Assembly (NCBI GenBank): GCA_035547675.1
Contig: DASZUI010000062.1
Coordinates: 1 to 52,872, forward strand
Reading direction: 5' to 3'
DNA length: 52,872 nucleotides
From: DASZTU01 sp035547675
GTDB taxonomy: Bacteria > Pseudomonadota > Alphaproteobacteria > Rhizobiales > Devosiaceae
The notes under the pieces are model-generated. The model was not told the origin of the DNA. It did no database searches and saw nothing but the letters and a program-made list of their open reading frames with translations. Both the position numbers and the translations under genes were made by a program. Below are positions 1 through 7,745 of this stretch, one piece after another (the first letter of the stretch is position 1; each line of letters starts with the position of its first letter).

Positions 1-1
1 C

Positions 2-289
2 GTCTATATCGTGCTGGGCATCGTGATTCTGCTGCTGGCGCTGGCGCCGCTCGCTTCGGTGCTGGTGGCGAGCTTCGTTGCCGGCGCCAATGGCTGCGCG
101 CTCGACGAGGGCAGCATTCATCCCTGCCTGGTCGGCGGCGCCGATCGGGGCGAGGCGCTCTACACCATGGCGGTCGCCGGCTGGCTGATGCTGCTGAGCT
201 TGCCGCTCGGGGTCATCGGCGTGCTCGTGCTGGCCGTGATCCTCGCCATCCACCGCTATTTCTGGTCGCGGAAGGCAAGAGCGACATGA
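2..289 (+). CDS. Small membrane protein, 5' end probably outside the window
   Basis: The frame is open from base 2 to the TGA at 287-289. A GTG at 11 could start a 92-residue protein, but the frame runs into the window edge, so the gene may begin upstream. I do not recognise a family. Two hydrophobic segments are visible, one over the first 30 residues (VILLLALAPLASVLVASF) and one near the C-terminus (LSLPLGVIGVLVLAVILAI), followed by a basic tail (HRYFWSRKARAT), so it is probably an inner-membrane protein with a cytoplasmic C-terminus. Two cysteines lie between the segments. Its stop overlaps the next ATG (ATGA at 286-289), which places it in the hisF transcript. Confidence 0.6.
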   Translation, partial: VYIVLGIVILLLALAPLASVLVASFVAGANGCALDEGSIHPCLVGGADRGEALYTMAVAGWLMLLSLPLGVIGVLVLAVILAIHRYFWSRKARAT

Positions 290-441
290 GCCGCCCGCGA
301 CGGCCAGCGGGCTGCCCCGCCGGCGTTCAGCGCCTCCGATATCGGCCGCCACCCGGCATCGTCCTGCTGTTCTTCTGGATTTTCTCGCCGGCCTTTGCCA
401 TTTACGCTAGGTTCCAGTCTCGCCGGGTGCCCCGCCAATGA
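286..441 (+). CDS. 51-residue ORF overlapping both neighbours, coupled to hisF
   Basis: ATG at 286 lies inside the ATGA that ends the preceding gene, and its TGA at 439-441 overlaps the hisF ATG at 438. The product would have 51 residues: an Arg/Pro-rich N-terminus, one hydrophobic stretch (GIVLLFFWIFSPAFAIY) and a basic tail, which suggests a single-pass small membrane protein. A GGAAGG lies about 10 nt before the ATG. hisF has no obvious Shine-Dalgarno of its own, so reading through this ORF may deliver ribosomes to hisF. I know no family for it. The exact double overlap is seen in the sequence; that the peptide is made is inference. Confidence 0.45.
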   Translation: MSRPRRPAGCPAGVQRLRYRPPPGIVLLFFWIFSPAFAIYARFQSRRVPRQ

Positions 442-1313
442 CCCTGAAGACCCGTCTCATCCCCTGCCTCGACGTCAAGGACGGCCGCGTGGTCAAGGGC
501 GTGCAGTTCGTCGATCTGCGCGATGCCGGCGATCCGGTCGAGGCGGCCATCGCCTATGACGCGGCCGGGGCCGACGAATTGACCTTCCTCGACATCGCGG
601 CGAGCAGCGAAAATCGCGACACCATTTTCGACGTCGTGGCGCGCACGGCGGAGCGCTGCTTCATGCCGGTGACGGTGGGAGGCGGCATCCGCACGGTAGA
701 GCATATCCGCCGCCTGCTGCTTTCGGGCGCCGACAAGGTGTCGATCAACACCGCCGCCGTTAACGACCCGGATTTCGTCGCGCGGGCCGCCGACAAGTTC
801 GGCGACCAGTGCATCGTCGTGTCGGTCGATGCGCGGCGTCGGCAGACCCAGCCCATCCGGCGCGAGGACAAAAACTCCCCGGGGGGCGCGAATGTCTCCG
901 AGTGGGAAATCTTCACCCATGGCGGTCGCAACGCGACAGGGATCGACGCCGTCGAATTTGCCGTCCGCTCGGTCGAGCGCGGGGCAGGGGAGCTGCTGGT
1001 CACCTCAATGGACCGCGACGGCACCAAATCCGGCTTCGACCTCGAGCTGACCCGCGCCATCGCCGATGCCGTCCATGTGCCGGTGATCGCCTCGGGCGGC
1101 GTCGGCACGCTCGACCACCTGGTCGAGGGCGTGAAGCAGGGCCATGCCTCGGCCGTGCTCGCCGCCTCCATTTTCCACTTCGGCACCTTCACCATCCCCG
1201 AGGCCAAGGCCTATCTGGAGGCGCATGGCATCCCGATGCGGCACGACATGGAGCGCGCCCAGGGAAAGTGGGACCCGGTTTCCCGGCCAGGGCGTGCGGC
1301 CAATGAAAAATAA
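438..1313 (+). CDS. hisF: Imidazole glycerol phosphate synthase cyclase subunit HisF
   Basis: HisF is the (beta/alpha)8-barrel cyclase that, with ammonia from HisH, converts PRFAR to imidazole glycerol phosphate and AICAR in histidine synthesis. The N-terminus RLIPCLDVKDGRVVKG carries catalytic Asp12; the second catalytic Asp is at about 131 (VVSVDARR). The phosphate-binding GGGIR lies at 81-85 and a second site at ASGGVG. At 291 residues it exceeds the usual 250-260: there is a longer loop after the second Asp (about 132-152) and a roughly 20-residue charged tail after GIPMR. It is followed 15 bases later by hisE. The start overlaps the stop of the 51-residue ORF. Confidence 0.97.
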   Translation: MTLKTRLIPCLDVKDGRVVKGVQFVDLRDAGDPVEAAIAYDAAGADELTFLDIAASSENRDTIFDVVARTAERCFMPVTVGGGIRTVEHIRRLLLSGADKVSINTAAVNDPDFVARAADKFGDQCIVVSVDARRRQTQPIRREDKNSPGGANVSEWEIFTHGGRNATGIDAVEFAVRSVERGAGELLVTSMDRDGTKSGFDLELTRAIADAVHVPVIASGGVGTLDHLVEGVKQGHASAVLAASIFHFGTFTIPEAKAYLEAHGIPMRHDMERAQGKWDPVSRPGRAANEK

Positions 1314-1328
1314 ATTGGAGGCGGTGCG

Positions 1329-1649
1329 ATGAGCTTCACACTCGACGACCTCGCGGCCCGGATCGATAACCGCGCCACCGCGTCGCCCGAAGAAAGCTAC
1401 ACCGCGAAACTCCTGGCGCGCGGCGTGGAAAAATGCGCCCAGAAGCTGGGGGAGGAGGCGGTGGAAGCCGCCATTGCCGCCGTGGCCGGGCACCGCGTCG
1501 AACTCGCCAAGGAAGCCGGCGACGTGCTCTATCACCTGCTGGTGCTGCTGAAATCGGCCGGCGTCGGGCTCGACGAAGTCATGGCCGAGCTCGAAACTCG
1601 CACCGCCCAGTCGGGCCTCGCCGAGAAAGCCGCCCGCCCCCGCCAGTAA
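1329..1649 (+). CDS. hisE: Phosphoribosyl-ATP pyrophosphatase HisE
   Basis: Hydrolyses phosphoribosyl-ATP to phosphoribosyl-AMP and pyrophosphate, the second step of histidine synthesis. The 106-residue protein is of normal length for a stand-alone HisE and shows the MazG-like helical core, including the acidic metal-binding stretch EKCAQKLGEEAVEA (about 34-47) and EAGDVLYHLLVLL. The ATG at 1329 is preceded by TTGGAGG at good spacing. Position right after hisF and before coaA matches the common alphaproteobacterial order, and the three probably share a transcript. Confidence 0.95.
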   Translation: MSFTLDDLAARIDNRATASPEESYTAKLLARGVEKCAQKLGEEAVEAAIAAVAGHRVELAKEAGDVLYHLLVLLKSAGVGLDEVMAELETRTAQSGLAEKAARPRQ

Positions 1650-1665
1650 CCCCGAGGCTCCGCCC

Positions 1666-2610
1666 GTGGCCAACAAGCTCAAGCTCGCGCCCTATCATCA
1701 CTTCACCAAGGAAGAATGGTCGCGCTTCCGCGACGGCGAGCAGATGACCCTGTCCGCCGCGGACGTCACCCGGCTCAGGACGCTCAACGACCCGATCTCC
1801 TTCGAGGAAGCCGAGGAGATTTACCTGCCGCTCGCGCGCCTGCTCTCGCTCTATGTCGAGGCGCGGCAGGGCCTGCACCGTGCGCAGACCCGCTTCTTCG
1901 GCGCCGACGACCGCAAGGTGCCCTATATCATCGGCGTCGCCGGCTCCGTCGCGGTCGGCAAGTCGACCACGGCGCGCATTTTGCGGGCGCTGCTGTCGCG
2001 CTGGGCTTCTTCGCCGAAAGTCGACCTCGTCACCACGGACGGCTTCCTCTTTCCCAATGCCGAGCTCGAAAAGCGCGGCCTCATGGACCGCAAGGGCTTT
2101 CCGGAGAGCTACGACCGGGCGCGCTTCATCAGCTTTCTCGCCGACATCAAGTCCGGCAAGGCGCAGGTGGGCGTGCCGGTCTATTCGCATTTGATCTACG
2201 ATGTGCTCGACGAGAAGGTGGTGATCGACCGGCCCGATATCCTGATCGTCGAGGGGCTGAACATCCTGCAGCCGGGCGAGCTGCCCAGGAACGGCAAGCC
2301 GCTGCTCTTCGCCTCGGATTTCCTCGATTTCTCGATCTATATCGACGCCGACGAGAAGGATCTGCGCGCCTGGTTCATCGAGCGCTTCCGGCAGCTCCGT
2401 GAAACCGCGTTTGCCGACCCCAAATCCTTCTTCCACCGCTTCGCGCAGATGAGCGCCGAGGAGGCCGACAAATTCGGCTTCTGGGCCTGGGACAATATCA
2501 ATTTGCCCAATCTGCGCGACAACATCCTCCCCACTCGCGGCCGCGCCGACCTGATTCTCAGGAAGGGCTCGAGCCACGCCATCGAGGATGTGCGGCTGAG
2601 GAAGGCGTGA
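1666..2610 (+). CDS. coaA: Type I pantothenate kinase CoaA
   Basis: Phosphorylates pantothenate with ATP, the first and usually CoA-inhibited step of coenzyme A synthesis. The 314 residues match the E. coli-type (type I) enzyme. The P-loop GVAGSVAVGKST is at 90-101, followed by DLVTTDGFLFPN and a conserved RKGFPESYD. The best start is GTG at 1666, giving the typical beginning with PYHHFTKEEWSRFR. It lies 16 bases after hisE. The downstream gap holds a pair of inverted 25-bp palindromes and no gene. Confidence 0.95.
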   Translation: MANKLKLAPYHHFTKEEWSRFRDGEQMTLSAADVTRLRTLNDPISFEEAEEIYLPLARLLSLYVEARQGLHRAQTRFFGADDRKVPYIIGVAGSVAVGKSTTARILRALLSRWASSPKVDLVTTDGFLFPNAELEKRGLMDRKGFPESYDRARFISFLADIKSGKAQVGVPVYSHLIYDVLDEKVVIDRPDILIVEGLNILQPGELPRNGKPLLFASDFLDFSIYIDADEKDLRAWFIERFRQLRETAFADPKSFFHRFAQMSAEEADKFGFWAWDNINLPNLRDNILPTRGRADLILRKGSSHAIEDVRLRKA

Positions 2611-2629
2611 GCAGCGCAGTGCCCGTAAC

Positions 2630-2715
2630 GGATTCCGGCCTTCGCCGGAATGACACAGTGGATTTGGTCACGGCCTCGCCCCGCCCCGACGTCATTCCGG
2701 CGAAGGCCGGAATCC
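2630..2715. repeat. Inverted pair of family-A 25-bp palindromes
   Basis: Two perfect inverted copies of a 25-mer containing TTCCGGCCTTCGCCGGAA lie at 2630-2654 and 2691-2715 between the convergent coaA and PfkB-kinase genes. The same pair occurs at 14658-14744, and a variant core (ATTCCCGCTTTCGCGGGAAT) at 10983-11007 and 21931-21950. Each unit is itself a hairpin and the two units can also pair with each other. It is a dispersed palindromic element; here it could also act as a two-way terminator. Confidence 0.85.
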
Positions 2716-2737
2716 AGGAACACTCGCCGTCGCTGAC

Positions 2738-3754
2738 CTACGCCACCGCGTCCCCGACCAGCCCGTGCTCCCGCGCCAGTTCCGCCAAGTCGAGTACCGG
2801 GCGCGCCCCGATATGCGAAATCACCTCCGAGGCGGAGAGGCAGCCGAGCCGCAGCGCCGTCTGCAGGTCCTGCCCGCGCGCCAGCGCCAGCAGGAAGCCC
2901 GAGGCGAAGAGGTCGCCCGCGCCCGTCGCGTCCACCACTTCGGCCACCGGATAGGCCGGCACGGTGACGATTTCGCCATTGTGGATGGCCATGGCCCCGC
3001 CGGCGCCCATGGTGACGGCGGCGAGTTCGGCGTCCTTGGCGATCGCCTGTACGGCGGTGCCGAGGTCGTCGGTCTCGTAGAGCGCCTTCAGCTCCTCGAT
3101 ATTGGCGAAGACGTAGTCAATCGTCCGGCTGCGCATCAGGTCGAGGAATTCCTCGCGATAGCGGTTGACGCAGAACGGGTCGGACAGCGTGAAGGCCGTG
3201 GCCCGCTCCTCTCTGTGGGCGTAATGGGCGGCGAGCACGAAGGCCTTCTTGGCCTCGAGCGGGTCCCAGAGATAGCCTTCCATATAGGTGATGGTGGCCG
3301 CCCCGATCTCGTCGGCCTTGATGTCGGCCTCCGTGAGCTGCTGGCAGGCGCCGAGATAGGTGTTCATCGTCCGCTCGCCATCGGGCGACACCAGGATCAT
3401 CGAGCGCGCCGTCGCGGCCCCGCCGACCAGCCGGCTCACCCCGTAATGGACGCCGGTGCGGGCGAGGTCCTCGGCGAAGATGTCGCCCAGATCGTCATCG
3501 GCCACCTTGCCGACAAAGCTCGCCCGGCCGCCGAGCGAAGCCACGCCCGCCGCCGTATTGGCCGAGCTGCCGCCCGAAATCTGGCGCTTCTCGGCCGGCA
3601 TGCGCTCATAGAGATAGGCCGAGCGCTCGGCATCGACGAGGTGCATGATGCCCTCGGTCAGCCCCTCGCGGGCGAGAAAGTCGCGTTCGATCGGCGCAAT
3701 GACGTCCACGATGGCGTTGCCGATGGTGAGGACGTCGAAACGGTGGTCGGCCAA
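2738..3754 (-). CDS. PfkB-family sugar/nucleoside kinase, adenosine kinase-like
   Basis: A 338-residue ribokinase/PfkB-fold kinase. The C-terminal signature DATGAGDLFASGF (about 275) holds the anion hole and catalytic base Asp, and the N-terminal half has the glycine pair and SGGSSANTAAGVASLGG motif that binds the sugar or nucleoside. Alphaproteobacterial members that begin in this way (RFDVLTIGNAIVDVIAP) are usually annotated adenosine kinase, but the substrate cannot be proved here. The in-frame start is TTG at 3754, with GGAG about 8 nt upstream; an out-of-frame ATG sits just 4 nt before it. It lies downstream of nth on the same strand. Confidence 0.85.
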   Translation of the reverse strand: MADHRFDVLTIGNAIVDVIAPIERDFLAREGLTEGIMHLVDAERSAYLYERMPAEKRQISGGSSANTAAGVASLGGRASFVGKVADDDLGDIFAEDLARTGVHYGVSRLVGGAATARSMILVSPDGERTMNTYLGACQQLTEADIKADEIGAATITYMEGYLWDPLEAKKAFVLAAHYAHREERATAFTLSDPFCVNRYREEFLDLMRSRTIDYVFANIEELKALYETDDLGTAVQAIAKDAELAAVTMGAGGAMAIHNGEIVTVPAYPVAEVVDATGAGDLFASGFLLALARGQDLQTALRLGCLSASEVISHIGARPVLDLAELAREHGLVGDAVA

Positions 3755-3821
3755 TCATGGTCTCCGAGGCGAATGGGAAGGCGTGCGGGCTTTAGCGGAT
3801 CGCGCCGCGCGACGCAAATGT

Positions 3822-4532
3822 TCAGCCGCCCGGCAGGCGCGGCGATCGCACGCCCTTGAGCTTTGCCGTCGGCGCCGGCGTCTTGGGCTGGTAGAGGCAC
3901 CATTTGGCGATGATGCAATGCCAGCATTCGGGCACGCGCGCCTTGCACACATAGCGCCCGTGCAGGATCAGCCAGTGATGCGCATGGATGAGGTATTTTT
4001 CCGGCGTTACCCGCATGAGGTTGGTTTCGACCTCGAGCGGCGTCTTGCCGGGTGCCAGCCCCGTGCGGTTGCCGACGCGGAAGAGATGGGTATCGACCGC
4101 AATCGTCGGCTGGCCGAAGGCGGTGTTGAGCACCACATTGGCCGTCTTGCGCCCGACGCCGGGCAAGGATTCCAGCGCCTCGCGGTCGGCGGGGACTTGG
4201 GAGTTGAAATCCGCCACGAGCCTCCGGCTCAGCTCATAGACGTTCTTCGCCTTGGAGCGGTAGAGCCCGATGGTCTTGATGTAATTCTCTATTCCCTCGA
4301 CCCCGAGCGCCGCCATCTTCTCGGGCGTATCGGCGGCGGCGAACAGCGCCGGGGTCGCCTTGTTCACCCCGGCATCCGTCGCCTGCGCCGAGAGCACGAC
4401 GGCGATCAGCAGGGTAAACGGATTGGTATAATCGAACTCGCCCTTCGGCTCGGGGTTGGCCGCCGCAAAGGCGCCAAAAATCGCTTCCACATCATCCTTG
4501 GAGAGGCGCGTGGATTCCACCGTGCCGGCCAT
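3822..4532 (-). CDS. nth: Endonuclease III
   Basis: Base-excision-repair DNA glycosylase/AP lyase acting on oxidised pyrimidines. The 236-residue protein shows the helix-hairpin-helix LPGVGRKTA with catalytic Lys129, the catalytic Asp147 in AVDTHLFRV, and the [4Fe-4S] ligands Cys196-X6-Cys203-X2-Cys206-X5-Cys212. The frame is open far upstream, but the ATG at 4532 fits family length and the known N-terminus. It is divergent from the DUF2244 gene, with only 36 bases between the two starts. Confidence 0.95.
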   Translation of the reverse strand: MAGTVESTRLSKDDVEAIFGAFAAANPEPKGEFDYTNPFTLLIAVVLSAQATDAGVNKATPALFAAADTPEKMAALGVEGIENYIKTIGLYRSKAKNVYELSRRLVADFNSQVPADREALESLPGVGRKTANVVLNTAFGQPTIAVDTHLFRVGNRTGLAPGKTPLEVETNLMRVTPEKYLIHAHHWLILHGRYVCKARVPECWHCIIAKWCLYQPKTPAPTAKLKGVRSPRLPGG

Positions 4533-4568
4533 TGGTCTCTCCGATTCTCCCTTGCGCAGGTGGGAAAG

Positions 4569-5048
4569 ATGACCACCGAAACTCAGGCTCGTCCACTGTT
4601 TGCCGCCCGGCTGACGCCGCATCGCTCGCTGACCCCGCGCGGCGTCAGGATCGTGGCCGGCTTCGCCGCCGCGCTCCTGCTGCTGCCGGGACTGATTTTC
4701 TACCTGCTCGGCGCCTGGCCGGTGGTGGGGTTCATGGGCCTCGACGTGCTGGGGCTCTATTTCGCGCTCACCTGGTCGCTGCGCGACGGCCGCCGCTACG
4801 AGCAGGTGACGCTCTGGCAGGACCGGCTGGAATTGCGCCGCGTCGCCCCGCATGGCGAGCAGGAATTGCTGACCTTCGTGCCCTTCTATGTGCGGCTCAG
4901 GATCGACCGCGATTTCGACGAGCACGTCATCGCCATCTGGCTCCGCCATGGCGGCCGCGACCACCCCGTCGGCGCCTTTCTCAACCCCGACGACAAGGCC
5001 AGCTTCGCCCAGGCCTTCGGCACGGCGCTGAGGAAGGCGCGGGGGTGA
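4569..5048 (+). CDS. DUF2244 family membrane protein
   Basis: A 159-residue protein. It has two adjacent hydrophobic segments near the N-terminus (AGFAAALLLLPGLIFYLLGAW and VVGFMGLDVLGLYFALTWSL), then a soluble domain containing the DUF2244-like stretch VTLWQDRLELRRVAP and a C-terminal ALRKARG. Integral inner-membrane location is likely; the function is unknown. The frame is open upstream, but ATG 4569 gives the natural N-terminus. DUF2244 genes commonly sit next to nth in alphaproteobacteria, as here in divergent orientation. Confidence 0.85.
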   Translation: MTTETQARPLFAARLTPHRSLTPRGVRIVAGFAAALLLLPGLIFYLLGAWPVVGFMGLDVLGLYFALTWSLRDGRRYEQVTLWQDRLELRRVAPHGEQELLTFVPFYVRLRIDRDFDEHVIAIWLRHGGRDHPVGAFLNPDDKASFAQAFGTALRKARG

Positions 5049-5055
5049 GGCTCTT

Positions 5056-5180
5056 CTCCCTCCTCCCCCTTGTGGGGAGGGTGGTGGCCCCGAAGGGGTC
5101 GGGTGGGGGAGGCCGCATACGCCAGCGCGCGCGGGTACCCCCACCCTGCTGCCGCTTCCCTCCCGCAAGGGGGAGGGAGC
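5056..5180. repeat. Family-C palindromic repeat pair (CTCCCC/GGGGAG type)
   Basis: Two inverted units, CTCCCCCTTGTGGGGAGGG near 5071-5091 and CCCTCCCGCAAGGGGGAGGG near 5158-5177, are joined by a spacer with GGGTGGGGG and CCCCCACCC, so the whole can fold into a long cruciform. Eight further copies lie in other gaps of this window. No gene is seen inside. Confidence 0.8.
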
Positions 5181-5253
5181 CGCGTTGTTTCGTCCTGCCC
5201 ACCGTCAAAACCGGGTCGCGCCCGGCCGTGCGCGCGCCTATCTTTGCGCCATC

Positions 5254-6117
5254 ATGACACAGCACCAGACCCTCACCCCCCATTCCGATTACGAGACGGT
5301 CCGCGCCGCGATCCGCTTCCTGAGCGAGACCGGGCCGGACGAGCTGGACCTTGCCGCCTTCGCCCGCGCCCTCGGCAAGACCGAGCGGCAATTGACCGAG
5401 CTTTTCCGCCGCTGGTGCGGGCTCAGCCCCAAATCCTTCGCCCAGGCGGTGGCGCTCGACCACGCCAGGCGCCTCCTCGCGGAACGGCAAAGCGTGCTCG
5501 ATACCACCTATGAGGTCGGCCTCTCCTCGACCTCGCGCCTCCACGATCTGTTCGTGACCTATGAGGCGATGCCGCCCGGCGCATTCCGGGCCAAGGGCGA
5601 CGGGCTCACCATGCGCTGGGGCGCCGCGCCCTCGCCCTTCGGCATCGCCGTCCTTACGCTCACCGATTACGGCGTTTCCGGCCTCGGCTTCGCCGATACC
5701 GAAGACGGCGTCGAGGCCGCTTTCGAGGACCTCGCCGGCCGCTGGCCCAATGCCCGCTTCGTGCGCGATGATGGCGCGGTGGCGCCCATCGCCGCCCACA
5801 TCTTCGAGCCCGGCCGGTGGTCGGCCGATAGGCCCGTCCGCGTCGTGCTGATCGGCACGGATTTCGAGGTAAAAGTCTGGGAAACCCTGCTCGGCATTCC
5901 GCTCGGCCAGGCGACGACCTATGCCGATGTCGCCGCCCGCATCGGCCGGCCCGCCGCCAGCCGCGCGGTAGGCGCCGCGGTGGGTAAGAACCCCATCTCC
6001 TTCGTCGTGCCCTGTCACCGCGTCGTCGGCAGCAATGGCGCGCTCACCGGCTACCATTGGGGCGTGCCCCGGAAGCGGGCGATTCTGGGCTGGGAGCGCG
6101 GCGTCGCTGCGCAGTGA
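5254..6117 (+). CDS. Ada-like methylated-DNA-protein cysteine methyltransferase with AraC-type HTH
   Basis: Repairs O6-alkylguanine by moving the alkyl group to its own cysteine. The 287-residue protein has an AraC-type HTH half (about 36-112) followed by an O6-MGMT domain (about 195-283) with the active-site Cys254 in VVPCHRVVG. The N-terminal zinc/methylphosphotriester domain of E. coli Ada is missing, so methyl-phosphotriester sensing as in true Ada is not expected. The start is ATG 5254; an open frame upstream runs into repeat DNA. The last three codons and the stop lie inside the left end of a family-B repeat (6108 onward). Confidence 0.88.
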   Translation: MTQHQTLTPHSDYETVRAAIRFLSETGPDELDLAAFARALGKTERQLTELFRRWCGLSPKSFAQAVALDHARRLLAERQSVLDTTYEVGLSSTSRLHDLFVTYEAMPPGAFRAKGDGLTMRWGAAPSPFGIAVLTLTDYGVSGLGFADTEDGVEAAFEDLAGRWPNARFVRDDGAVAPIAAHIFEPGRWSADRPVRVVLIGTDFEVKVWETLLGIPLGQATTYADVAARIGRPAASRAVGAAVGKNPISFVVPCHRVVGSNGALTGYHWGVPRKRAILGWERGVAAQ

Positions 6118-6280
6118 GCGCTGCCCATCCTTCGAGGCTCCCTTCGGTCGCACCTCAGGATGAGGTTGGAGGAAATTTCCACGACCTCATGGTGAGGTGC
6201 GAGGCGTAGCCGAGCCTCGAACCATGGACAGCGCGCTCTCTACCTGCCATCGAAAATCCAGTCCAGGCGACCGCCTGAGG
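6108..6280. repeat. Family-B composite palindromic element, copy 1
   Basis: A 173-bp element nearly identical to 15908-16080. From left to right: TGCGCAGTG; an inner arm with CCATCCTTCGAGGCTCCC and CCTCAGGATGAGG; a short variable centre; the inverse arm CCTCATGGTGAGGTGCGAGG with GCCGAGCCTCGAACCATGG; then AGCGCGCTCTCTACCTGCC; and a terminal hairpin at 6264-6277. The left end contains the stop codon of the ada-like gene and the right end abuts the gpmA stop codon, so the element fills the whole convergent gap. Confidence 0.85.
6253..6280 (-). terminator. Hairpin abutting the gpmA stop, probable terminator
   Basis: Read on the minus strand, the gpmA TAA is followed at once by CC, a stem CAGGCG/CGCCTG with a 2-nt loop, then GGACTGGATTTTCG. 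The layout (stop, hairpin, GGACYGG, TTTT) matches the ends of dnaK and grpE although the stem sequence differs. The tail is only four T, so termination strength is uncertain. Confidence 0.55.
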
Positions 6281-6895
6281 TTAGGCTGCCAGCGTCGTTT
6301 CCAATTCCCCATCGGCACCCAGCCGGTAGATCACCGGCTCGCCGGTCGCCAGTTCGCGCTTCAGAATCTGCTCGGGCGTCAGGCCCTCGATCGCCATCAC
6401 CAGCGCGCGCAGCGAATTGCCATGCGCGGCGATCAGCACCGTCTTGCCCGAGGTGACCATTGGCTCGATCTCGGCCTTGTAATAGGGCAGGGTGCGCGCG
6501 GCGGTATCCTTGAGGCTTTCCCCGCCGGGCGGCGGCACGTCATAGGAGCGGCGCCAGATATGCACCTGCTCCTCGCCCCATTTCTTGCGCGCGTCGTCCT
6601 TGTTGAGCCCGGAGAGGTCGCCATAGTCGCGCTCGTTGAGCGCATGGTTGCGGGTGATGGTCATGTCGGCGATGGCCATTTCCTCGAGGATCAGGTCCAG
6701 CGTGTGCTGCGCCCGCTTGAGGCTCGAGGTGAAGCAGTAATCCGGGGTGAAGCCCGCCGCCTTGAGCCGCTGGCCGGCGGCGCGCGCCTCGGCGATGCCC
6801 TTTTCCGTCAGGTCGGGGTTCTTCCAGCCGGTGAACAGGTTCTTGAGGTTCCACTCGCTTTCGCCATGGCGAACGAGGATCAAGGTGTTGGTCAT
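6281..6895 (-). CDS. gpmA: 2,3-bisphosphoglycerate-dependent phosphoglycerate mutase
   Basis: Interconverts 3- and 2-phosphoglycerate in glycolysis/gluconeogenesis. The phosphohistidine motif LVRHGESEWN places the catalytic His at 10; Glu88 (NERDYGDLSG) and His158 (AAHGNSLR) complete the site. At 204 residues it is the short alphaproteobacterial form; the E. coli enzyme has about 250. The ATG at 6895 is 8 bases downstream of the dapB stop, so gpmA is probably the last gene of a pyrF-dapB-gpmA unit. Its stop codon abuts a repeat-derived hairpin. Confidence 0.95.
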   Translation of the reverse strand: MTNTLILVRHGESEWNLKNLFTGWKNPDLTEKGIAEARAAGQRLKAAGFTPDYCFTSSLKRAQHTLDLILEEMAIADMTITRNHALNERDYGDLSGLNKDDARKKWGEEQVHIWRRSYDVPPPGGESLKDTAARTLPYYKAEIEPMVTSGKTVLIAAHGNSLRALVMAIEGLTPEQILKRELATGEPVIYRLGADGELETTLAA

Positions 6896-6903
6896 CGGTT
6901 TTC

Positions 6904-7716
6904 CTAGTCGTTGAGGCCCAAAACATCGGCCATGTCGTAAAAACCCGGGGCCTGATCGGCGGCCCAGAGCGCCGCGCGCACGGCGCCATTGGCGAAAATC
7001 GTGCGGCTTTCCGCCCGGTGCGTCAATTCGATCCGCTCGGAATCGCCGGCGAGAAACACTGTGTGTTCGCCCACCACCGTGCCGCCGCGCAGCGCCGCAA
7101 AGCCGATATCGCCGCGCCGCCGCGCCCCGGTGATCCCGTCGCGGCCGCGCTCGGCATGCTCGGCCAGAGCGATGCCGCGCCCTTCGGCCGCCGCCTCGCC
7201 CAGCATCAGCGCCGTGCCCGAGGGCGCGTCGACCTTGCGGTTGTGGTGCATTTCGAGGATTTCGATGTCGAAACCGTCGCCCAGCGCCGCCGCCGCCCGC
7301 TTCACCAGCCCCGCCAGCAGATTGACGCCGAGCGAGAAATTGCCCGCCTTGACGATGCGCGCGCCCGTCGCGGCGGCCCGGATCGCGGCGTCTTCTTCCG
7401 GGCTGCAGCCCGTCGTGCCGATGACATGGACGAGGCCGGCCCGCGCCGCCCGCTGCGCCAGCGCCACCGAGGCGGCCGGCGCGCTGAAATCGATGATCGC
7501 ATCGGCATCGGCCAGCGCCGCCTCGACATCGCCGGTGATCGCGATCCCGAGCGGCGCGATGCCGGCATGGGTGCCGGCGTCGGTGCCGATCACCGCCGAG
7601 CCTGCCCGGTCGAAGGCGGAGACGACGACAAGTCCCGGCGCCGCCGTGACGGCGCGGATATTGGCCGCGCCCATGCGCCCGCCGGCGCCCGCGATTGCAA
7701 CCTTCAAATCCGCCAT
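6904..7716 (-). CDS. dapB: 4-hydroxy-tetrahydrodipicolinate reductase
   Basis: NAD(P)H-dependent reductase of the diaminopimelate/lysine pathway. The 270-residue protein has the Rossmann motif GAGGRMG (10-16), and the catalytic/substrate loop EMHHNRKVDAPSGTA with His157-His158 and Lys161. It starts at ATG 7716, 29 bases after pyrF, and runs into gpmA with an 8-base gap. The grouping is one of position rather than pathway. Confidence 0.95.
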   Translation of the reverse strand: MADLKVAIAGAGGRMGAANIRAVTAAPGLVVVSAFDRAGSAVIGTDAGTHAGIAPLGIAITGDVEAALADADAIIDFSAPAASVALAQRAARAGLVHVIGTTGCSPEEDAAIRAAATGARIVKAGNFSLGVNLLAGLVKRAAAALGDGFDIEILEMHHNRKVDAPSGTALMLGEAAAEGRGIALAEHAERGRDGITGARRRGDIGFAALRGGTVVGEHTVFLAGDSERIELTHRAESRTIFANGAVRAALWAADQAPGFYDMADVLGLND

Positions 7717-7745
7717 GCTGCCCTCCAGATGGAGCGGTCTATACC

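Noticed and set aside
2607..2954. Small ORF over the family-A repeats
   Set aside because: Translation of palindromic repeat DNA (SGLRRND/VIPAKAGIQ) that appears wherever the repeat occurs.
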